Source: Acanthopleura granulata (Eukaryota > Mollusca > Polyplacophora > Chitonida > Chitonidae). From it: a stretch of DNA of 64,000 bases. The stretch is taken from contig JABBOT010000029.1 of assembly GCA_016165875.1 (NCBI GenBank), positions 2,030,639 to 2,094,638 of the forward strand, read 5' to 3'. A program made the translations under genes and the position numbers. Positions 11,301-23,300 of this stretch are shown here, piece after piece (the first letter of the stretch is position 1; each line of letters begins with the position of its first letter). The notes beneath the pieces are model-generated. The model had not been told where the DNA came from. It ran no database searches and saw nothing but the letters and a program-made list of their open reading frames with translations.

Positions 11301-14300
11301 TAGTTCTGGGTGAGGTAACACAGAGAGACAGTGGCCACAGGGCTATGGCACCAGGACCGGTACAGACAGCAGAACAATGAACAGCTCTCCTGTAACAACA
11401 CAAACATAACCATATACGATCACAGACAGAGACTGTGGCCACAGGGCTATGGTACCAGGACTGGTACAGAGAGCAGAACAATGAATTAGCCCTCTTGTAA
11501 CAACACAAACATAACCATATACGATCACAGACAGAGACTGTGGCCACAGGGCTATGGTACCAGGACTGGTACAGAGAGCAGAACAATGAATTAGCCCTCT
11601 TGTAACAACACGAACATAACCATATACGGTCACAGACAGAGACTGTGGCCACAGGGATATGGTACCAGGACTGGTACAGAGAGCAGAACAATGAACAGCT
11701 CTCCTGTAACAACACAAACATAACCATATTAGGTAACAGAGAGAGACTGTGGCCATAGGGCTATGGCACCAGGACTGGTACAGACAGCAGAACAATGAAT
11801 TAGCCGTCCTGTAAAAACATAAAAAACAAACATGACCAAAATAGCTTAAGAATTACAGCTGTTCTGTTCTGTACCAATATTTCTTCACTTTGTCCCAACT
11901 GCTGTCATACAGTCATAGTTTTCTTTACAATAAGTACTACATTAAACATCAATCAAATTAATACCTAATCAACTAATTTCTTCTGAGCAAAACGGTTAAA
12001 AAAGTGCAACACCCAGGATATAAGATTTACAGACTATAAATGCCTAGACTGTAAATCAAACAAAATTAGTTTGGTTTTCTCTTTGTGTTATAAATTTTCT
12101 CCTCATTAAGTAAAGGAATTTTTATCCTAATCGATCTGTCAGGTATATGTAATTGCAGGAATGCCTGCCTGTCTGAGATTCAACTTGACTTTTACTTGTT
12201 GCAAAACAAGCATTTCCAACAGGCAGTGGTTTGGAATGCTAACAGGCAAAACATTGTCAATTTGGACTTTACAGCACAATCACAAGAATTATGCCAATGC
12301 TTTTTTTCTGATTTCTTGACAAGGCCTGTAAGATTAATAATAACTAATCAAACTCACACTGTTGTTTATGCTGAATCACCTTCAGTTTTGAGATCTCTGA
12401 GATGATAATATATGTATGCCAGTGCAGTAATCTGTGTTCAGAACTAAGCAATGAAAACAAGAACATTTCTTAGCCTCCCTGACACTGTTGTTTATACCCA
12501 CCTTAGTTTTGAGATCTTTAAGTTGGTTGCGGAGCTCAAACAGTTCAGTGGATGTGAGGAGGATGAGGTTTAGAGTCTGTACCATAGTACAGGCAAACTG
12601 CAGATCTCTCTCGTGAACAAGTATCTCGGACATAGACCGGAATATGTCCTCAGCGTTCAGCAACAGTGATAATTGTCTGTGAGCGAAAAAACAATTAATA
12701 CTGAAGAAAAACAATGTCTGGTGAGTTGGTTTGACTTGATTGATGCAAACTTATTTCTCAAAAGCAATGTTTTGGTTTGAGAGCAACACAATTACCTCCT
12801 TGACTGCCATGAAATTTTTATAAATATGGCAGAAGTATACATTTACCTACAGAGGTGCTTCTGATCATCCATGAGTTGCCAGTCATAGTTATATGATAAT
12901 AACGTTGCCACTTACAGTTGCCAGATAATGACAAATACATGTTTCTGCTCATCCATGAGTTGCCAGTCATAGTTTTGTGATAATAACTTTGCCACTTATA
13001 GTTGCCAGATAATGACAAATACATGTTTCTGCTCATCCATGAGTTGCCAGTCATAGTTATCTGATATAACAGGTGTTATCTTTCACACCAATGAAGTTGC
13101 CACGAAGAGTTATCAGATAATGACAAGTGCATGTACCTGTAAATTCAAGAGTTGCCACTAATAGTCACCTGATAATGAAGGGTCCTCTGTCATCCAGAAG
13201 TTGCCGGTCAGTACTGAATAGTTTCATCAAACTGCCCATGAACTTTGTGAAGTATTTGTTTGTGCCTTTCTGCGAGTCCAACACATCTCTGACCGGGGAG
13301 GGAAGGGAGAAAGTAGCAGGGTCAGGGGGTGTGGCTTCTCCGGCAGGGTTGGAGGAGATTTCTGCCAGAGCTTCCAAGTCCAGCAATACAACCTGGGAAC
13401 CAAAAGTGTTCAAATTTAACTGGGATTGAGTTATTAATATCTTGACTTCAAGCCTGAACAGCGCTCACACATCAAGGATAAAAGATTATGGAGTTAGGGA
13501 CTCTGCAGTTAGATAGGGCCAAACAATAGCATTCCAATCACATGACACAAGGACAAAAAATTTTCTGTACATTGCCCCAATACAAAGATGTCTGTAGTAC
13601 GAAACGGAAACTTCTTATTATTTAACGAAATGGAAATATCCAGGCATCATTAATACTATGATTGTTCTTGATTGGGTACCGAAAATAGGACAAAGGGGCA
13701 ATCTGCTAACTTCTAGCAAGTTACTGACAAACTTTTCCAGATTTGCATGCCATGTAGATGGAAGACAAATGTTTAATACACTGCATAAAGAGCCACACTT
13801 GTGACCATTTTTGACCAGACTTGGAAAATTCTACTTATTATCTAATTGTCATGTGCTATATTATCTACTGTCTAATTGATTATGCAACTATTGACATTAT
13901 TGTGAATAATCTCCCCATCTCCTAAAAAAAAAAAAAAATTCCAGCTAACATACACAAATACAGGTACCTCATCTGAAGTATCAGAAAGTTTCTGCATCAA
14001 CAAAGGGAATATCATATCAGCATAGCGGAATGTCTGCAAACATGAAAAACAATTACATAATTATGAATACAGATTGAAAATCTACTTGTATAAAGGAAAA
14101 GTGTAATTCTAATGAACAAAATGATCATGCAAATATCACAAAACACTGTTAACTTTAAAAGCAGACAAAAATTTAGCTCAGAGTCAATGAACTCCATATA
14201 AGTTGTTACATTTAACTGACGATTTAGTTATTTGATCAACATTTTCCACCAATTGAGATTGATTTTTCACACACAAGTGAATCACAACTGACTTTGTTTG

Positions 14301-17300
14301 GAATCTTGAGGAGGAGGTGACAGAACCAACGAAGAGCAGCGATACGCGTCTGCATGGAGAAATGATCCAGCAGTTTGCTGAGGACACGGATCACCGACTC
14401 TACCTCCAGCTGGACGAATATGCTGGAAGAGAAAACGATGAGAACACACGTGAATTATTAACTCCACCTCCAGCTGTACAAATATGCTGGAACAGATAAA
14501 CAATGAGGACACACATGAATTACTGACCCCACCACCAGCTGGATGAATATGCCGCAAGAGAAAACGACAAGAACATTCGTGAATTACTGACTGTACCTCC
14601 AGCTGGACAAACATGCTGGAAGAGAAAACGACGAGAACATACGTGAATTACTGACTCCACCTCCAGCTGGACCTATATGCTGGAAGAGAAAACGACGAAA
14701 ACATACGTGAATTACTGACTCCACCTCCAGCTGGACCTATATGCTGGAAGAGAAAACGACGAGAACATACGTGAATTACTGACTCCACCTCCAGCTGGAC
14801 CTATATGCTGGAAGAGTCCAGCTCCTGTCACCCTACCACCTACTCTGAGGATTCTGCCTGCTCTGAGGACTGTGTGCTGCCTTCCTTCCTCGTCTCTGCC
14901 ACACCATTCTCACGATGATCCACTTGATCCGTGGACGAACCATGCCGCTTGATCACCTGATCACTCGTCTGTTCGGTCTTCTTCGTCAGCTGTTCAGCTA
15001 CTGTCCCACTTTTCTTCGCATTCTGATCAGGGGGTTCCCCTTTCTTCTTGCTCTGCTGATCAGTGGGGGAGTTTTTGCGTTGAGGCTCTGGAGTGGGAAT
15101 GTCATCTTCCAAGCTGATCAGTTTCTGTAGACTCAGGTTAACAGATTTGGCAGATTCACGAACACTGACACAGTGTTAAGGCAGTGTACACACTGTGCAT
15201 CAAAAGGTCATCTTCTCCTCAAAAAGTATGTAGCACATTTGTATGCAGAAACCTTGCCAGTAAATCAGTAATTCACCACACACTAATATCCAGGATGTAC
15301 AATCTCTTGTAGGTGAGGGTGAATACATGGTGAATAAGTTATATCACACAGAATTTCACATGATTTGTAACCGACTTACCTGTAGTATAGTAGGATGATC
15401 AACTGGTGAAAAATTACCTAAAATGATAGCTGATTTACTGTGCATGTAAAACTTAAATTAAATATGCAGGCTTGTATTTCTGAAATAGATTCCCCATTTT
15501 ATACATTACGCGTCTCGATGCTTATTGTGAGATCAAGGATACTTTCGTCTGTTCTCCTCTTCATATGCCAAGCAGGGCAGAATTGCACTAATTATTCCCG
15601 ATGCAAATGGCAGCATGGCCCGCTCAGAGAGCGACAGGAATTTCTTCAACCATAAAATAGCTGTAAACTGGATGAGATTATCTGAAACAGACATGAGACC
15701 AGTTCTATGTACACCACTACTCTCTGCACATAGATAAACAATTCATGGAACCTACAAGACTCCCAACCTAAGTTCTGTTCCATAAAGATCTGCAATCATC
15801 AGACTGTTTTCAAGTCCAAGGATAAAAGGAGATGTCAAAAGACTTTTCATTGTTTGCATTGATAATGTCGAAAAACACTTAAAACGTGTTTCTTGGCCAT
15901 AAAAGATCTTACTCTAAAGTTTTAATCAATATGTTTAGACAAGCTTTCTGTGTAATGTCTTTAACATATTTTTCAAAAGACATGTTAGCTAGAATACAAA
16001 AAATACCCTACTGACCGACCTTAATTTTTCTGAGGGATTCGCACAACACCCAATACAGAAATTTTTAGGTTTGTAATCCATGCTCCATGTTCTTTTTATG
16101 CATGCTTTCCTAGTATTAAATCAAAATTACATAATCTCCAGAATGCATCCTTGACACAACCTTCCAAAACAGGTCATTTCCATATATTTTCCTTTTTTGT
16201 TATTGTTTAACAACATAATCAAGAATTGTTCCCTTATACATGAACAAGGAAGGGTGGCCAATATATTATGGGTGAAGGGAACCTAAGGGCCTGGAATAAA
16301 CCACTGATAATACAGGCATGTTACATGTGTATGGCAAAGTTTTAAGGGAAGAGGGACTGGTCTCCAGTGAACTTCATTTATGACTAAACCAGAGATCACT
16401 ACTAACTACTTATTCTCATTAAAGACTCAAGAACAATAAAAACAGACGTGTCTTAAAAATTACCAGTGACAGTGGCACTGAAGCACCTAGATATTTGATT
16501 TCATCACAGTTACATTTAAGTAGATGGCATCTTAGCAACTGTCCTGATACAACATGTAGATATAAAACTGAAATACCTGGGCTTTGAATGTGTAAGATGA
16601 GAATGTTGGCCATTCCAGCAAAGTTTACTCCATTCTTTGATCGTTCAATACCCTGAAGAAATTCTGCTAGCACCGCTTCAGCCCTATTCAGTGTTGATTA
16701 AAAAGTAGGAATGAATTCACGGAAAATAACACCAGCAACGACAGAGGTTTTTATTTATAAATAAATTACAATTCTATGACATCACAACATGAGTATAGAC
16801 TATTGATCCATGTACATACAATATGTTGACGGTATACAGGAAGCACATGTACATACAATGTGTTGATGGTATACAGGAAGCACATGTATATACAATGTGT
16901 TGATGGTATACAGGAAATACATGTATGTACAATGCGTTGATGGTATACAGGAAGCACATGTATTAAGCTGACACACACATACATGTATATACAATGTGTT
17001 GATGGTATACAGGAAGTACATGTATGTACAATGTGTTGATGGTATACAGGAAATACATGTATGTACAATGCGTTGATGGTATACAGGAAGCACATGTACA
17101 TACAATATGTTGACGGTATACAGGAAGCACATGTACATACAATGTGTTGATGGTATACAGGAAGCACATGTACATACAATGTGTTGATGGTATACAGGAA
17201 GCACATGTACATACAATGTGTTGATGGTATACAGGAAATACATGTATGTACAATGCGTTGATGGTATACAGGAAGCACATGTATTAAGCTGACACACACA

Positions 17301-20300
17301 TACATGTATATACAATGTGTTGATGGTATACAGGAAGTACATGTATGTACAATGTGTTGATGGTATACAGGAAATACATGTATGTACAATGCGTTGATGG
17401 TATACAGGAAGCACATGTATTAAGCGTACATGTATATACAATGTGTTGATGGTATACAGGAAGTACATGTATATACAATGCGTTGATGGTATACAGGAAG
17501 TACATGTATATACAATGCGTTGATGGTATACAGGAAGTACATGTGTACCCAATGTGTTGATGCTATACAGGAAGTATATGTGTACACAATGTGTTGATGG
17601 TATGCAGGAAGTACATGTACATACAATGTGCTGATGGTATACAGGAAGTACATGTGTACACAATGTGTTGATGGTATACAGGAAGTACATGTACATACAA
17701 TGTGTTGATGGTATACAGGAAGTACATGTGTACACAATGTGTTGATGGTATACAGGAAGTACATGTGTACACAATGTGTTGATGGTATGCAGGAAGTAGA
17801 TGTGTACACAATGTGTTGATGGTATGCAGGAAGTAGATGTGTACACAATGTGTTGATGGTATACAGGAAGTACATGTGTACACAATGTGTTGATGGTATA
17901 CAGGAAGTACATGTGTACACAATGTGTTGATGGTATACAGGAAGTACATGTGTACACAATGTGTTGATGGTATACAGGAAGTACATGTGTACACAATGTG
18001 TTGATGGTATACAGGAAGTACATGTGTACACAATGTGTTGATGGTATACAGGAAGTACATGTGTACACAATGTGTTGATGGTATACAGGAAGTACATGTG
18101 TACACAATGTGTTGATGGTATACAGGAAGTACATGTGTACACAATGTGTTGATGGAATACAGGAAGTACATGTGTACACAATGTGTTGATGGTATACAGG
18201 AAGTACATGTGTACACAATGTGTTGATGGTATACAGGAAGTACATGTGTACACAATGTGTTGATGGTATACAGGAAGTACATGTGTACACAATGTGTTGA
18301 TGGTATACAGGAAGTACATGTATTAAGCTGACATACACGTACATGTGTAACAGCCGTGCATAGGCTGCACCTAAAAACAGAGAAATGGTCTACACTACAT
18401 GTCACATGATTGCTCAACAGATTGGTTCATTTACGCTGTCAAAAACATTTAACAAATGTTACAAACCAAGTTTTTCTTGATTTACGTAGACTCAACAGAA
18501 AATGGTTTACTACATGTACATTTATCTCTCAAGTGAAAACAGGGAGGAGGCCTCCCATCTTCACATCTCAAATCATGTGTCAGTCTTTTCATTTTGTCTC
18601 CTGTTTTGTGTAAGTATATAACTCACTTGGTTTAACACAGTTGCATGAGGCTCCAACAAATACACATGGCCTGAAAAAAATACAAAGTATTGCTACTTGA
18701 AGTAGACAATTATGACAACTTACATTTTCCTGATTTCTTGGTTTGTGTCTCCCAGAATTTGAAAGAGACCATCTAGGATCTCTGGCAGTAAGACCAGCAT
18801 GTTGATGTCAGGAACAGCATCTAGCACAGAAATCTGCAAAGGTCACAACATCAAATACACGTACACTGTAACTCATTCCATGAGATGTAAAGGCTGCTGA
18901 CTGTCATTTAACTAATGGTTTGCTAGTAATTCAGTAAACATGTAGCTCTGTTTGTTTGGTAGATTGTGGTGTGATGTTGTAATCAGCCTTATTTCAATCA
19001 TATCAACAGTGCCTCCATATAACACATTGAAATCACATCAGACAGCAGCGAAACCAGGCATACCAATACTTCGGCTACATCTTTTTGCAAACAACACCAT
19101 GAAACTAGACAAAATATGAATACACAGTGTAAGTGCTTGGTTTTTTACCATCTAATCTGTAGTAAGCTAATCTGAGTATGGACATTGTCTAGGGGTGAGC
19201 AGGGTTTTTAATATCCAGTTTTCAGTGTTTCAAAGGTAAGGTGAAATAAAGGTGAAAACACTTCATTCATCAATGTCATTGTCTTGCATTACAATTACAT
19301 GTAACCTGCCACACAAAGATTTCTTCAGAAATTCCACAATGTGCAAAACCCCATGAGCAGACATGTGCTCTTCATAATACCTGTATATGCAGAAGTCTAC
19401 ACCACACCAACTTACCCAGGAAACAACAAACTGTCTGGCAAATGGATTTTTACTGTACACTCTCTCTCTCAGCAGCGGGATAAATGTCACCAGGTCAAAT
19501 GATGAACTCTCTGTGACTATGTCCTATGAAAAGGAAATAAATTAGGAAACTGAAAACATCGAATACTTAATCTAGATACATGCTGCTGCACATTCATAGT
19601 AGTCACAGACACAGAGTACATTTTTAAATCACTATTTGGCCATTCTTAAAATAATTCAAGCTGAATTGAAAAAAATGTCAAGGATTTTTGGATAGTCAGT
19701 CACACCACATACTGTTAGGTGTGGCCTTACCTGTTTCTGATGATATGTTACTATTAAGCCATAATTGATTTAATGTGGATTTTGTGGAATTTGGCAAACA
19801 CATACACACACAAAGCTTCAGAAAGCTTTAACAACTTAAATACTTAAAACACATCCAGCACAAACGCTATTCCCAAAAGCAGACATGAACTCTTTCCAGA
19901 TGAAAACTTTCTTCTGAAGGAAACTGTAAACCCCAACAAGCAACGTGAGCAACCTTACCTTCATTAATCTGTCTAACAATTCTGTTCCATTCTTGACATT
20001 TTGATCAGGGTCAGTTGCCAGCTGCAAACAATGAGCACCATATGACCTGCTAGATTACATCTGATTAGTTACCAGCTCAAAAATTTATATGGAAACTGTG
20101 CACAATAATTCACTTAACTTGTACATTTATCACATCTTCAAACTCTATAATCAACTGCAAAGTCAGGCAGAGAAAATATTTATGCCAAGCTGTGGCTAAT
20201 GAAAAATATTTCAAACATACATGTATGAAATACGTAGCACACCAAAGACCATCCAAAGCATCATATTACAAAAGGAAATTACTGTTTCTATTAAATCGTA

Positions 20301-23300
20301 TGAAAGTGTTATATAAGCATTAAACTTGTGCTCCCTACTGAGGGTCAAGAACAGAAAAGAACCATCAGAAATGACATATTTTCATTATGAAGTATTTACA
20401 GAGTAATTCACATCAAAACAAAAGCCTAAGGGCAAAACGACCTGTTACAGCACATACATATGGGATGGCTGCTTAACCAAAACAAACTTGTTAGAAACTA
20501 CAGGGCAACTGTGACATTTACAAATACATTAGTGATAGCAGTACTTGCCACAAGTTGACTTATTTAAGCAACTGCATGATAGTCAAAGAGGAGAATGTCT
20601 TACCTTTGCTAGTCCATCAAAGATGTCATTGAAGAAAACTAGAACAGCTCCCCTGGCCACCTTGACAATGTTATAAAGAGCTTCACAGGCATAGTACCTC
20701 ACCCTACTGTCTTGGTCGTGGAAACAAGATATGACAGGCCTGACCAGTGTGTGGACATACAGCGAGGATTCCTGAAAACAGATACACAGTTGTACAAGTA
20801 CTGCATGAAATATGTATATATCTTGTGTTTATTTATTTGATCTCAGATTTCAGCAAACTGAAAATTATTTCCTTGTATTCGTTTACTATTAATTCACTTT
20901 TTATTTTTAATGCTATTTTTACACATATTTTATTAACAGGACTATGGTAAGGTATTTTCTTTTTCCTTTGAAGGAGGAAGGGGGAGTGGAAGGGGCTGAA
21001 TTGCAAACTCTGTGCAACTAATAAACCTATTACACTGGGCTGCAAACTAGCCACCGGCAAGGTGAATTGGAGGGTGTTAATATGAGAGAACCTCACATTA
21101 AGGCAACCAGAATATCAAGATCTCCTAAATTTACCATTGTTGTCTCAGTCAACTAGTTTTATTATATTTTGTGAGTAGTGTTTTATTTTAGATCAAGAGG
21201 AAAAATGGCTTGTTTAGCTCTAACCTTACAAAAAGGCAAAACAACTAACAAAGGCATTCTAAGTTAATCATAATATTCCTGATAACCTAAATTAAGTGTA
21301 GTAATTATAACGAAAATCTGCATTTAAAAGTGCACCAGTACAAGTGTGACATAACCAGTATTTACATTCTGATCAATATGCTTTCTATTACGCTGTACTA
21401 TCCTCTTCAATGGGTCAGAGGCATTCTTATGCTTAATGAATGTATTTTATTTATATGCACATGTTATGTTTTACACTGCACTCTAGTAAAATTTCACTAG
21501 TGCAATGGAGGCCAGCATTATGGTGAGAGGAAATCCACGACCATCCGCAGGTTGCTGCTGGACCTTCCCACGTACGGCTGGAGAGGAAGCCAGCGAGAGC
21601 TGGACTTGAACTCACAGCAAACGCATTGGTGGGAGGCTTCCGGGTCATTACGCTGCATTAACGTGCTAGCGAAATGAATCCTGAAGGCCCTGCTTTATGA
21701 AGGATTACCAACAATAACTGTCAAGGCTTCTGAATAATCACACATTTAGCCATAAGTTCTGCAAAAATTATAACCAATATGTTGTACAGTCAAACAGTTG
21801 TACAGTTGGCCAGTGAAGGGAAACAAAAAAGGTGGCCGCAGATGAAAGTTGGCCACAAAAGATAGGCTGTGAAGACCAGGCCAAATCACAACTGAATTAA
21901 GTTCCAGGAAATCCACATATGTACATAATAATCTTATACAGTACATAATTGTTAAGACACTACTCTATTTAGCTACATATATTTCATAGAAATATAACGA
22001 TTTTAGTCAAATAATAACTCCAAAATTTCAAGCTGCATTGGGTAGGCCTATAGGCTTCCGGCATTTAACAGGCGCTTAAAGAAAGACTTTCAGGTCAGGG
22101 CACGTATGACAGAAGAACTTTCTTCCCATCACTGTCAGGCCCTAAAAAGCCATGTGCCAGTTTGGTCGTAGATATAAATGACTATGCTAACAAACTTTTG
22201 AACTGTAAATGGCAGGCTGTTGAGCTGTATGAAAATTCATTCAGTCATGTTTGCAATTACCCGTGAAACAACAACAACAAAATGTGCGCGTGAAGGAAGA
22301 TCAATTTCACCATGTGTTCGGTACAGGCAATATTTTGGCCAAGCAAAATGAAGACACAAAATCATTTGCCTGCAAAGATAATGGCCAAGCAAGCCAGATA
22401 AAGAAACCATTCATGGGAGGTCACAGGAGGTCAGATTATATCCGGCTTTGCCCGCTGTTTATGGCCTTCTTATCTCACTGTGGAGCTAATCCACTGCAGC
22501 AGTGCAGCGGTGTCCAGACTATAACCAGCTGGGCCTGATTAGAGAACAACAGACTTCAGTAATCTTCACACTTCATGTCTTCACAAAGTGGCAGGTTAAA
22601 ACTTTTAATCACTACAAAAACTACCAAAGCTTGTGGTTGCCATTTTGAAATATTTGAATGTCCAATGCGGCAAATATCCTCACTGTTGAACATCTCAGCC
22701 ATGTAAGACAGGTTGATATACAATTTGGTGGCAAAATATATGGGCAACTGAACGTGTTGGACAGATACCCGCATATTTTAGGTCGTCTAAAATGGAAAAT
22801 TGTTTCATCATGGCGGAGAGTGGCCGCTAAGGGCAGATGGACACTGTTTACAGGTGAACATAGGTACAGGTTTGATTGTGTATGTATTTCTACAGGAACC
22901 ACAAACCTTTTTTTATAAAGGAGGTGACATGACATAGAATGTTTCCATACAGAGAAAAATATGTAAACAAAGCTTTTAAACCAAATCACTAAACGTACTA
23001 AATGCCTTCACATTACATTGCATGTTTTCTGCAAATTTTACCAAGTTACCTTTCCCAGTCCTATGGCAGTAGCAGCCAGCCCAATTAGGCCTCCTTTCCT
23101 GGTATTTGGGTTGTGTGAAATAGCAAAATCATCCAGCACCTTTATGAGTTTGTCAACTTGAGATCGCTGGTTAAGTGCCAAATAATCTTTCACCATTCTG
23201 CAAACAGCATGAACAAGAAAAATTAAAACGAAAAAGTAACAATTAAGGATGCAGCAGTAACTGTTTGTATATTTGTTTGTCTTTTCTCAGTGCATCCTAT

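Noticed and set aside
11418..11703. Mutually exclusive alternative exons for VAC14 exon 14
   Set aside because: The extra copies lack the 3' half of exon 14 and their 76-base length breaks the frame, so they cannot replace it. Regulatory or decoy roles remain open.
11254..11795. Two 150-157 codon minus-strand frames presented as a repeat protein
   Set aside because: They read through exon 14 copies and the introns between them. Only the 3'-most copy is compatible with the VAC14 reading frame.
14282..14614. A 110-codon minus frame overlapping exon 10
   Set aside because: It is out of frame with the conserved VAC14 sequence and arises from the 64-bp array.
16800..18344. A 514-codon minus-strand open frame with a 37-residue Cys/His/Tyr-rich repeat
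   Set aside because: The unit is 37 bp with no stop in any sense frame, so all three frames stay open by necessity. It lies inside a VAC14 intron whose flanking exons join in phase to conserved protein.
16793..18345. CRISPR array
   Set aside because: Units are directly tandem without unique spacers and lie in a spliced animal gene.
22251..22990. Opposing frames of 95 and 122 codons in VAC14 intron 2
   Set aside because: Neither resembles a known protein, and both lie within an intron bounded by well-supported exons.
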